A stretch of DNA of 64,000 nucleotides from a virus, in IMG/VR virus record IMGVR_UViG_3300020172_003394, positions 22,229 to 86,228 of that record; one strand, 5' to 3'. The notes beneath the pieces were generated by a model. That model saw only the letters and a program-made list of their open reading frames with translations. It was not told the DNA's origin and did no database searches. Both the position numbers and the translations under genes were made by a program. Shown in pieces: positions 56,044-63,797 of this stretch (the first letter of the stretch is position 1; each line of letters opens with the position of its first letter).

Positions 56044-56369
56044 TGAAATTACAAGATATTTTAGTTGAACTTACCGAAGAAATTTTGGATGAGAAGTATA
56101 AGCCAAAAGGTGAATTGGGTAAGTGGTTGAAGCAAAAATGGGTGGATATTTCTAGAAAAGATCCAAAAACTGGAAAGCATCCACCGTGTGGTGCTTCGGC
56201 AGGAAAGAAAGAACGTAAAGGTGGTTCAGCCAAATATCCAAAATGTAGACCAGCTCGCTCCGCTGCAGCAATGAGTAAAGGAGAAAAGCGGTCAGCAGTA
56301 ACTAGAAAGAGAAAAGCAGGAAATCCAGGTGGAAAACCAACAATGGTTTCTACCTTTAAAAAGAAATAA
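56043..56369 (+). CDS. DUF5872-like basic protein
   Basis: The 108-residue protein starts MKLQDILVELTEEILDE, an amphipathic tag. It continues with KKW..-type WVDISRKDPKTGKHPPCG, KYPKCRPARSAAAM and KRSAVTRKRKAGNPGGKPT, the DUF5872 signature, strongly basic with two or three Cys. It probably binds DNA inside the capsid after cleavage of the tag. Start overlaps the previous stop. Confidence 0.72.
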   Translation: MKLQDILVELTEEILDEKYKPKGELGKWLKQKWVDISRKDPKTGKHPPCGASAGKKERKGGSAKYPKCRPARSAAAMSKGEKRSAVTRKRKAGNPGGKPTMVSTFKKK

Positions 56370-56392
56370 AACTCTTGACTTTGAGAGCAACA

Positions 56393-56947
56393 ATGATTAG
56401 ATTAACTGATCTTCTATGCGAAGATTGCTGGGACGGATACAAGCAAGTTGGTATGAAGGAAAAGAACGGTAAGATGGTTCCCAACTGCGTTCCAGTAGAA
56501 GAACTTTATCATCGTCCAGAAAGTGATGTTACATCGGATAGTGATTTCAAGCCAGACCAAGATAATAAGCGTGACCAATTTGGTTCTGAATCGGCTGATG
56601 AACTAACCGAAGGTGAATTCTGTAATGAATGTCTTATAGAAGTTCTTGAAGAATTACACGAAAACCAACTTGGTGAAGCAGAATATCGTGGTCGTAAAGT
56701 TTCTCTCGGTAAGATTATGAGAGGTGATGTTAAAAAATTTAAAGTGTTTGTTCGTGACCCAAAGAGTGGAAACATTAAGAAAGTAAATTTCGGTCATGGT
56801 GGAACTTCGGCAAAACGCCGCGGTGAAAAGACTATGAAAATTAAAAAAAATATCCCTTCTCGTCGTAAGTCGTTCCGTGCAAGACATAATTGTGATAACC
56901 CAGGTCCAAGAACAAAAGCTCGTTACTGGGCATGTCGTACCTGGTAA
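56393..56947 (+). CDS. Basic head-module protein with FRARHNCDNPGP motif
   Basis: Using the ATG at 56393 (184 residues), the protein starts MIRLTDLLCEDCWDGY, has an acidic middle and ends with a basic region (RRKSFRARHNCDNPGPRTK, then ARYWACRTW). I recall that ending from many large phages. Cys residues may bind zinc. The N-terminal tag and basic end fit an internal protein processed by the prohead protease. Confidence 0.68.
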   Translation: MIRLTDLLCEDCWDGYKQVGMKEKNGKMVPNCVPVEELYHRPESDVTSDSDFKPDQDNKRDQFGSESADELTEGEFCNECLIEVLEELHENQLGEAEYRGRKVSLGKIMRGDVKKFKVFVRDPKSGNIKKVNFGHGGTSAKRRGEKTMKIKKNIPSRRKSFRARHNCDNPGPRTKARYWACRTW

Positions 56948-56948
56948 T

Positions 56949-57272
56949 ATGAAAAAGAAAATTTCACGAGAACAATCTGATAAGATATTAGATAAAATGG
57001 GTTATAAGTTTAATCCAACAGAATTCTTCTTAGGAATGAATGTTGAGTTAGAACATCAAGATGTGACCAACGGAAATGTGGTTAAGACTGCAAAAATCGC
57101 AGCAGCACATCTGAATGAAAATCCAAAGTATTATTCGTTATTAATGAAGCATGTTGAGAAGCCAAAGAAAGAACAATTAGTTGGACCTGGTGGGGCAATC
57201 AACGCAGCACCAAAACCACAAGATGTTAAGAAAATGCGAACAGCATTGGATAGGGAGAAGAAACATGATTAA
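56949..57272 (+). CDS. DUF5661-like protein
   Basis: The ATG right after the previous stop gives 107 residues. FFLGMNVELEHQDVTNGN and AKIAAAHLNENPKYYSLLMKH match the DUF5661 pattern of small phage proteins. Function unknown. Its end overlaps the next gene start by eight bases. Confidence 0.72.
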   Translation: MKKKISREQSDKILDKMGYKFNPTEFFLGMNVELEHQDVTNGNVVKTAKIAAAHLNENPKYYSLLMKHVEKPKKEQLVGPGGAINAAPKPQDVKKMRTALDREKKHD

Positions 57273-57615
57273 GCTCACAGATTTGATTTTGGAAGCAGGT
57301 AAGGAAAATCGTATTAATTCAATGCGTTTGGTCGCATTACTTGAAAAGTTGATGCCTTCCTTAAAGGAAGCACAACAAAACCAACTTACTGAATTAACTG
57401 CACAAGTATTGGAAGGTATCACACGTGTTAATGAAATGCCATACAACTATAACACAATGTCAGAATGGCATATGACTGAATTAGCAACTGTGGTGATGCC
57501 GGTTCGTGATTTACGTAATAAGCTAACAGAATTACAAAAAAAACCAACAAAAAATATGGATGTTACAACGATTGAAATGGTCATTAAGGCAATCGATGAA
57601 TTATACATCTACTAA
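57265..57615 (+). CDS. Helical head-module protein with targeting-like N-terminus
   Basis: From the ATG after GGGAGAAG the protein has 116 residues. It opens MIKLTDLILEAGKENR, nearly the same as the 54476 and 56393 products, with LILE fitting an L/I-x-E cleavage site. The rest is helical. It precedes the portal gene by 14 bases. Confidence 0.65.
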   Translation: MIKLTDLILEAGKENRINSMRLVALLEKLMPSLKEAQQNQLTELTAQVLEGITRVNEMPYNYNTMSEWHMTELATVVMPVRDLRNKLTELQKKPTKNMDVTTIEMVIKAIDELYIY

Positions 57616-57629
57616 CAAGTTGAGGGGTT

Positions 57630-59561
57630 ATGGCAGATAATAGTATATTCGGCAGACTGAAAAAACTCTTTTCCACTAACACAGTAGTTCGTAATGTTGG
57701 TGGGAAACGTTTAAAGGTAGCTGATACAGACAATATCCAATCATTTATTAACAGACGCGGTATTGATAGATACCATCGCGTCTATTCGTCTATGACTGGT
57801 GGATATGGTGCATCAGGTGGCCGATACGAAGCGGCCGCAGCATTCCAAGGATCACGATTACAATTGTTCCGTGATTATGATATGATGGATAATGACCCTA
57901 TTATCTCTTCGGTGATGGACATCTATGCCGACGAATCAACGGTAAAAGATGAATTCGGTAATATTCTTACCATTAACTCAAAAAATACACAAATTCAAGA
58001 AATTCTTCATAACTTATTCTATGATGTATTGAATATCGAATTCAATCTCTGGCCATGGGTCAGAAACATGGCAAAGTATGGGGATTTCTTTTTGTATTTG
58101 GACATCGACCCAGAATATGGTGTTGTAAATGTTCTTCCGTTGTCTGTTTATGAAACTATTCGTATCGAAGGACAAGACCCAGGCAATCCATTTTCGGTCA
58201 AGTTTAAAATTGAAAATGACTTCTTAAGTCTGGGAAAAACAGAATTTGACAATTATGAAATTGCACACTTTCGTCTATTGTCTGATACCAATTTCCTTCC
58301 ATATGGAAAGGCAATGATAGAAGGTGGTCGTCGTGTCTGGAAGCAGCTTCAATTAATGGAAGATGCGATGTTAATTCATCGTATCATGCGTGCAGCAGAT
58401 AAGCGTAAGATTCTTGTAGACATTGGTAATATCCCACCAGCAGAAATTGATACCTTTATGAATCGTATCATTGACCGTATGAAGAAGATTCCACTAGTTG
58501 ATCCAGCAACAGGTGATTATAATCTTCGTTATAATATGCAAAACATCACAGAAGATTTCTATCTTCCTGTTCGTGGTAAGGATTCTGGAACAGATATTCA
58601 AAATCTTCCTGGGTTACAATTCAACGCTATTGAAGATATCGAATACCTCCGTAACAAGTTAATGGCGGCATTCAAGGTACCAAAGGCGTTTATGGGATAC
58701 GAAGAAGACCTTAGTGGTAAGGCAACCTTGGCGGCACAAGATGTTCGTTTCGCACGTACCATAGAACGCATTCAACGTATTATGGTATCAGAATTGACAA
58801 AGATTGCAATCGTACATTTATATGTTCAAGGATTTACCGATGAAGATTTAATTGACTTTGAATTATCATTAACTAATCCGTCTATTGTTCTTGAACAAGA
58901 AAAATTGAATTTGTGGAAAGAAAAAATTGGTGTTGCAGAACAAATTACAGGAAGTAAGTTATTATCACAAGAATGGATATATCATCACATTCTTGAATTA
59001 TCCAATGATGAAATTCAAGAAGAACGTAAGAAGATACAAGAAGATGTAAAACGAATGGCAGAACTAGAACAAATGTCCCAACCACCACAACCAGGAGCAG
59101 TACCAGCAGGGGTACAACCAGGTGAAGCGCCAGTAGGTGAAGAACCAGCACCGGAAGGTGAACCGTTGAGTCAAGACCAAGAAGAGCAACAACTTGATGA
59201 TATAGACTCTATCCTAGCTTCATTAAAACCTGATGGGGAAGAAGAAAGTGAATTAGAAGGTGAACCATTACCAGATGAAGAATTGGAAGAAGGTAAAATG
59301 GGACGGCCAACAGTTGGTCAAAAGTACGGGCAAGATAGTCATCCACGAGGTCGTGACCCACTCGGACACGAAGAAAATATGGGATCGTTGACTGTAAGAA
59401 AACAACGTAATGACAAAAGAAAGTCACCACTTGCGTTAACCAAAGAAATTCAAGCGTTGATGGCAAATATAAAGAAACCAACAAAGAAAGTATTAATGGA
59501 AGAAGTAGAACCAACAGGTTCGATGTTAGACGAAAGTAATATTTTGGACATCGAAAACTAA
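57630..59561 (+). CDS. gp20: Portal vertex protein (gp20)
   Basis: The 643-residue protein matches T4-type portals: DNDPIISSVMDIYADEST near residue 85, VLPLSVYETIRIEG, PYGKAMIEGGRRVWKQL, AFKVPKAFMGYEEDLSGKATLAAQD in the stem and clip. The C-terminal 130 residues are acidic, Pro/Glu-rich and longer than usual. The dodecamer is the packaging channel and assembly start of the head. Good GAGGGG site upstream. Confidence 0.95.
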   Translation: MADNSIFGRLKKLFSTNTVVRNVGGKRLKVADTDNIQSFINRRGIDRYHRVYSSMTGGYGASGGRYEAAAAFQGSRLQLFRDYDMMDNDPIISSVMDIYADESTVKDEFGNILTINSKNTQIQEILHNLFYDVLNIEFNLWPWVRNMAKYGDFFLYLDIDPEYGVVNVLPLSVYETIRIEGQDPGNPFSVKFKIENDFLSLGKTEFDNYEIAHFRLLSDTNFLPYGKAMIEGGRRVWKQLQLMEDAMLIHRIMRAADKRKILVDIGNIPPAEIDTFMNRIIDRMKKIPLVDPATGDYNLRYNMQNITEDFYLPVRGKDSGTDIQNLPGLQFNAIEDIEYLRNKLMAAFKVPKAFMGYEEDLSGKATLAAQDVRFARTIERIQRIMVSELTKIAIVHLYVQGFTDEDLIDFELSLTNPSIVLEQEKLNLWKEKIGVAEQITGSKLLSQEWIYHHILELSNDEIQEERKKIQEDVKRMAELEQMSQPPQPGAVPAGVQPGEAPVGEEPAPEGEPLSQDQEEQQLDDIDSILASLKPDGEEESELEGEPLPDEELEEGKMGRPTVGQKYGQDSHPRGRDPLGHEENMGSLTVRKQRNDKRKSPLALTKEIQALMANIKKPTKKVLMEEVEPTGSMLDESNILDIEN

Positions 59562-59624
59562 AGTCTTATTAATATTCGTTATATTTAATATATGACGGTA
59601 TATTGTCACTAAAATGGGATGTTT

Positions 59625-60503
59625 ATGAAAGCAAACGTCAAGCATAACAAAATTCGGAATACGGGCATACTATTTGAACTATTAGTCCGTAAAATAACCT
59701 CAGACACGTTGGATAACCGTAGTAATGATACTGCGGTGAAACTAATGAAAGAATATTTCAATTCGAAAACCGAACTTGGTAAAGAATTAATACTCTATCG
59801 TTCGTTTTTCAATGCACAACAACTTAGTGAAACTAAGGCATTTGAACTCCTCAACGTATTGATATCACAACGTAAGAAATTGAATGAAATAGCATTAAAT
59901 ACACAAAAATACAAGTTAATTCGTGAAATCAAAAATAACTATGATTTAAAAGAATTTTTAAATGCTCGCATTCCGTCCTACAAAGTTTATGCTTCTGTAT
60001 ATAAAGTATTTGACAGTGTAGTGAACGAAATCCAAGATTTCAATGAAATTGAAGGTATGGTTGAAGCAAAGTTTACCATCGTCGAACATTTAAGTGGCAA
60101 AATGATTAGTAAGGAAATTAAAAACGATACCGTACTATATGAAACTGTGAAGGGTCAAGAAGAAGATTTACGTTTATTGACCTACAAGATTTTGATGGAA
60201 AAATTCAACCAAAAGTATGTTGGATTAAACGATCGTCAAAAAGACCTTCTTCGTGAATATATTTATAATGTGTCGAACTCAGTAGCACTCCGTACTTATG
60301 CAACAAATATGGCAAAAGAACTCGTTAAAGAAATTAAATTAAAATTACCACGGTTAGATAATAAAATAACCAAAATTAAATTGGCAGAAGTTGTTGTGCA
60401 ATTAGAAAAAATCAAAACTGTGCAAATCGTGAAAGAAAATCATATGACTGCACTTCTCATTGCCTTGGAAATTACCAAGACATTAGACACTTTAAAGAGT
60501 TAA
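59625..60503 (+). CDS. Head-module protein, prohead core candidate
   Basis: The ATG at 59625 (six bases after GGGA) gives 292 residues; an in-frame ATG at 59619 is also possible. The protein is helical and Lys-rich (NTGILFELLVRKITSDTL, QKDLLREYIYNVSNSVALRTY) without membrane segments. Lying between portal and prohead protease, it takes the position of T4 core genes 67/68 but is larger. Function inferred from position only. Confidence 0.65.
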   Translation: MKANVKHNKIRNTGILFELLVRKITSDTLDNRSNDTAVKLMKEYFNSKTELGKELILYRSFFNAQQLSETKAFELLNVLISQRKKLNEIALNTQKYKLIREIKNNYDLKEFLNARIPSYKVYASVYKVFDSVVNEIQDFNEIEGMVEAKFTIVEHLSGKMISKEIKNDTVLYETVKGQEEDLRLLTYKILMEKFNQKYVGLNDRQKDLLREYIYNVSNSVALRTYATNMAKELVKEIKLKLPRLDNKITKIKLAEVVVQLEKIKTVQIVKENHMTALLIALEITKTLDTLKS

Positions 60504-60506
60504 TTT

Positions 60507-61004
60507 ATGGACAAGAAGGAAGCACTTCGTAAGGCAATACGTGAATTAATCAAAAAAGAACTTGATGAAATGACCACAACGGGAAATGTAGCTGGATATC
60601 TTACTCCATACGCATTTCGTGGTAACAAGTCTGGCGCAAAAGATAGAGTTAAAAATATTGCAACGACAAGCACTGGATTCGAATTAACTCCAAAAGGCAA
60701 GAAACAATTTGACGAACCCGCAGACAAAATGGAAATTGTCAAGAAAAAATTGTCCGAAAACAAATATTACGAATATAAGAATGATCCTACAAAGTCTCCA
60801 CATCAAAAAATTGCAGAAGCAATTTCGCAACTTAATAAAAATTTAGAAGAAGTTGAAAAGATGATTCGGATGAACGCACGTTTAAAGACAGAATCAGGAA
60901 TAGCAGGTGAACAATTATGGAAGCGTACCCAAAAGGGAATGTTAAAACTCGAAGCAAGACTTCTTGGTTTGGCAACACGTATCCGTGAAATTCGTGGACA
61001 ATAA
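60507..61004 (+). CDS. Head-module protein with amphipathic N-terminus
   Basis: The 165-residue protein begins MDKKEALRKAIRELIKKELDEM and has a middle TPYAFRGNKS, then a C-terminal coiled coil (AEAISQLNKNLEEVEKMIRM). Between the core candidate and protease it may be a scaffold or internal protein. The N-terminal tag carries L-x-E-like sites. Starts three bases after the previous stop. Confidence 0.65.
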   Translation: MDKKEALRKAIRELIKKELDEMTTTGNVAGYLTPYAFRGNKSGAKDRVKNIATTSTGFELTPKGKKQFDEPADKMEIVKKKLSENKYYEYKNDPTKSPHQKIAEAISQLNKNLEEVEKMIRMNARLKTESGIAGEQLWKRTQKGMLKLEARLLGLATRIREIRGQ

Positions 61005-61005
61005 T

Positions 61006-61593
61006 ATGCAAACACTACTCGTAGAATATAATGTTATCTCTTATGATAACGGATTGTTGATGGAAGCAGCAGACACTTCAAAACCATTAATTTTGAAGGA
61101 CGTTGTGTTACAACGTGCTGACCACAAGAACCAAAATGGTCGTGTCTATCCAAAAGAAATTTTAGCACGTGAGGCAATGACATACAAGAATAACTTTGTG
61201 TCGCAACGTAGAGCATTGGGTGAACTTGACCACCCAGAAAGCCCAGTTGTTAATTTAAAAAACGTCTGTTGCAATGTAACTGACTTGTGGTTTGAAGGTC
61301 AAGATGTTGTTGGTAATATAGAAATTTTATCTACCCCATCAGGAAATATTGTTCGTGAACTTATCAAAAACAATATCCGATTGGGTGTTTCATCCCGTGG
61401 TATGGGTTCTGTTAGATCAATTGGAGAAAATACTGTCGAAGTTGGTGATGACTTTGCATTGATTTGCTTTGATATCGTCAGCAATCCAAGTACTCACGGT
61501 GCATTTATCAACGAAAACCAGGGTGGACAAATAATCACCCCCTATAGTCGTATTGATACCTTGATTTACGACTTTTTAGGCGAACTAAAATAA
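61006..61593 (+). CDS. gp21: Prohead core protease (gp21-like)
   Basis: From the ATG directly after the previous stop the protein has 195 residues. Catalytic His76 lies in GELDHP and Ser129 in GVSSRGMGS, the serine protease pair of T4 gp21 and related herpesvirus-fold proteases. It degrades the scaffold and trims head proteins after [LI]xE-like sites before packaging. Its own N-terminus would be removed by self-cleavage. Confidence 0.93.
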   Translation: MQTLLVEYNVISYDNGLLMEAADTSKPLILKDVVLQRADHKNQNGRVYPKEILAREAMTYKNNFVSQRRALGELDHPESPVVNLKNVCCNVTDLWFEGQDVVGNIEILSTPSGNIVRELIKNNIRLGVSSRGMGSVRSIGENTVEVGDDFALICFDIVSNPSTHGAFINENQGGQIITPYSRIDTLIYDFLGELK

Positions 61594-61603
61594 GGAGTTT
61601 TTT

Positions 61604-61897
61604 ATGACAACAGTTTTGGTAGTATTGTTCGTGTTAGCAGTTGCAATCTATTTTCTTAACCTTAAAGCAATGGCAGCACCATCACCTTTGTTAAAGGCAA
61701 CCAAGAAGGTTGAAGCAACTATTGTTAAGGCAGTTGATGTTAATGGTGACGGTAAAATTGATTTGGCCGACGCGGTTGCGGTAGTCAAAGCAGTTGAAAA
61801 AACTGGTAAGGTAGCAGTCAAGGCAGTTGAAAAAACTGGTAAATCGGTTGTTAAGAAAGCAAAAAAAATAACAACCACAAAGAAAAAAACTAAGTAA
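61604..61897 (+). CDS. EF-hand/dockerin-like protein with membrane segment
   Basis: The 97-residue protein has an N-terminal hydrophobic helix (3-19), one canonical calcium loop DVNGDGKIDLAD (45-56) as in dockerin and EF-hand proteins, two copies of KAVEKTGK and a Lys-rich tail. AAGGAG precedes the ATG. A membrane-anchored, calcium-binding peptide within a head cluster is unusual. Function unknown. Confidence 0.65.
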   Translation: MTTVLVVLFVLAVAIYFLNLKAMAAPSPLLKATKKVEATIVKAVDVNGDGKIDLADAVAVVKAVEKTGKVAVKAVEKTGKSVVKKAKKITTTKKKTK

Positions 61898-61902
61898 TTT
61901 AT

Positions 61903-62271
61903 ATGCGACTTAAAACTTTATTAAATGAAAACATCACAAATGAATTTGTAAAGTTTGTCGCTAAAGAGCTAGAACTTGAATCACTACCGACGAAAATCAA
62001 ATTCGTCGGTAGTGACTATTCAAAAGAAAATATGACCTTTGGAACATACAATGTTCAAACCGACGAAATTATTATTGTTAAAGGAAATCGTCATATTGCT
62101 GATGTATTAAGAACATTAGCACACGAAATGGTACATCATAAACAACGACAAGCAGGTAAGGACATGAATGGTGAAGATGGGTCGCCATTAGAAAATGAAG
62201 CAAACGCAAAGGCAGGAGAATTGATGCGTAAGTTTCGTTATATACGACCAGAATTGTATCAGGAGAGATAG
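61903..62271 (+). CDS. HExxH zinc metallopeptidase-like protein
   Basis: The 122-residue protein has LAHEMVHH (H74, E75, H78) and a downstream ENEAN (E97/E99) as third ligand region, the minimal zinc peptidase plan (SprT/gluzincin-like). It starts MRLKTLLNENITNEF, like the tagged head proteins, so it may be packaged. A target could be host protein or peptidoglycan peptide; unknown. Confidence 0.75.
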   Translation: MRLKTLLNENITNEFVKFVAKELELESLPTKIKFVGSDYSKENMTFGTYNVQTDEIIIVKGNRHIADVLRTLAHEMVHHKQRQAGKDMNGEDGSPLENEANAKAGELMRKFRYIRPELYQER

Positions 62272-62272
62272 G

Positions 62273-62755
62273 ATGCCATCAGTCAGTAAAGCACAACAAA
62301 AACTTTTTGGAATTGTACACGCAATCCAAACAGGAAAAGCAAAGGCCAGTGATTTTAGTCCCGCGGCTCGTAAATTAGCAAAAACTATGGCAAAGGGTAG
62401 TGTGACGAAATACGCATCTACTCCATCCAAACATTTACCAAATAAAAAGGATGAAGTTGCAGGAGCAATTCCTGCATCAGACATGCCCGTTGCATCGGAT
62501 GATATGACACCAACTGTATCAAATGACCCTACATATGTTTCGTTTGATGAGAATTATAGTGAAAAACAAAGTCAAATACTGAGCATTGTAAAAGATAAGA
62601 AACCAGCAGAAATTGACGGAACGTTGGTAGATATCTACACCGCAGCGTTACTAACTAAGGTATTACACAAATTAGCACCCGAAAACCGTAAGAAAATGTT
62701 AGCTCTTCCTATGGAAAAAATGGTGGCCGCCGCATATAAGTTAGTAACCCGATAA
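62273..62755 (+). CDS. DUF3008-like protein
   Basis: The 160-residue protein starts with MPSVSKAQQKLFGIVHAIQ, followed by KLAKTMAKGSVTKYASTPSKHLP. This matches the DUF3008 pattern of small phage proteins that often sit in head clusters. The C-terminal helical half is additional. The ATG follows the peptidase stop by one base, after GGAGAG. Confidence 0.75.
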   Translation: MPSVSKAQQKLFGIVHAIQTGKAKASDFSPAARKLAKTMAKGSVTKYASTPSKHLPNKKDEVAGAIPASDMPVASDDMTPTVSNDPTYVSFDENYSEKQSQILSIVKDKKPAEIDGTLVDIYTAALLTKVLHKLAPENRKKMLALPMEKMVAAAYKLVTR

Positions 62756-62756
62756 T

Positions 62757-63440
62757 ATGGGTAAAACTGCATATATTACTGATTTTGACGATACCTTGGT
62801 GCATACTGACGCTAGGGTTGCTGTTATTGATAAAGACAGAAAGCGCAGAACCATTTCTCCAGCGGAATACGCTTCATACGAAAAACAAGACGGTGATACC
62901 TTTGATTTTTCCGAATTCGAACAATTAAAAAATCCTCGTCCTATCAAAAAATATGTGGATTTGTTAAAAAAGGTAATTGACCAAAAGAAAGCAGACAAAA
63001 TTGTGGTATTAACCGCACGTGGTCACACCAAACCTATCGCAAAATTTCTGCAATCCCAAGGAATTACTTCGAGTGTAGCTATTGCGGCATTGGGGAACAG
63101 TGATCCGATGGAAAAGGCACGATACATAGAAAAACATATCAAAGACGGATATACTCGTATCGCATTTGTAGATGATGCACCCAAGAATGTTAAAGCAGTA
63201 AAATCATTAACTGACAAATATCCAGAAGTAAAGCTGGTGGTACAACAAGTCAAAGAAAAAGATATTGAAAAAACTGGTGAAACATCACCCAAACAAACCA
63301 GATTAAAAGATTTATTAACACATAAGATTAAAAATCCACAAACTGGTAGAGAAATTCTTGTTAAGAGTGCATTAGGGTATAATAAAGAATCTCCAGTACG
63401 AAGAGCAGCAATAAATTATATCTCAAAAAATGTAAAATAA
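62757..63440 (+). CDS. HAD-family phosphatase
   Basis: The 227-residue protein has the HAD motifs ITDFDDTL (D9 nucleophile, D11 acid), VLTARG and AFVDDAPKN. It resembles the 3'-phosphatase domain of phage polynucleotide kinase or a nucleotidase; no kinase P-loop is present. A C-terminal block (KIKNPQTGREILVKSALGYN) recurs in other phage proteins. With the ligase-like gene at 48816 it could serve end repair, an inference. Confidence 0.8.
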   Translation: MGKTAYITDFDDTLVHTDARVAVIDKDRKRRTISPAEYASYEKQDGDTFDFSEFEQLKNPRPIKKYVDLLKKVIDQKKADKIVVLTARGHTKPIAKFLQSQGITSSVAIAALGNSDPMEKARYIEKHIKDGYTRIAFVDDAPKNVKAVKSLTDKYPEVKLVVQQVKEKDIEKTGETSPKQTRLKDLLTHKIKNPQTGREILVKSALGYNKESPVRRAAINYISKNVK

Positions 63441-63449
63441 GGAGGTTGT

Positions 63450-63668
63450 ATGTACGTTGAGGTAAGAGGAGATAGTAAGGGTGACTTGGATAGAGCACTC
63501 CGCCAGTTCTCCAAAATGGTTAAGAAGGCAGAAATAATAAACGAAGTGAAACGCCGTGAGTTTTATGTCAAACGGTCAAAGAAAAAGATACTTAAACAAC
63601 AAGAAGCTCTTCGTCGTAGAATCAGAGAGAAAAAGAAAGTAGAAAAGAAAAATAACTCTGAGTGGTAA
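63450..63668 (+). CDS. rpsU: Ribosomal protein bS21
   Basis: The 72-residue protein matches bS21: YVEVRGDSKGDLDRALRQF at the start, then RREFYVKRSKKK and basic helices. bS21 binds the platform of the 30S subunit near the anti-Shine-Dalgarno region and is easily exchanged. A phage copy could bias host ribosomes towards phage mRNA. A very strong AAGGAGG site lies seven bases before the ATG, suggesting high production. Confidence 0.9.
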   Translation: MYVEVRGDSKGDLDRALRQFSKMVKKAEIINEVKRREFYVKRSKKKILKQQEALRRRIREKKKVEKKNNSEW

Positions 63669-63707
63669 AAAATAGTGTTTTTTGTAAAGTGACTAATATA
63701 TATTATA

Positions 63708-63742
63708 TAGATTACACCTCTTTTGGGGTGTCTATGCTTTTG
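63708..63742 (+). terminator. Weak rho-independent terminator
   Basis: ACACC (63714-63718) and GGTGT (63727-63731) pair, with TAG/CTA possibly extending the stem, followed by GCTTTTGT. It follows the bS21 gene and precedes the scaffold promoter region. Confidence 0.5.
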
Positions 63743-63776
63743 TATTTATAACCATATAATAGTTCGAATAACTATT
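63743..63776 (+). promoter_or_regulatory. Putative late promoter and hairpin before the scaffold gene
   Basis: TATTTATA (63743-63750) is followed by a perfect 7-bp hairpin AATAGTT/AACTATT (63758-63776). Together they lie 22-55 bases before the scaffold-like gene. High capsid-gene expression would need a strong late promoter here. Confidence 0.5.
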
Positions 63777-63797
63777 GAAATTAATGAGAGGCACGAT

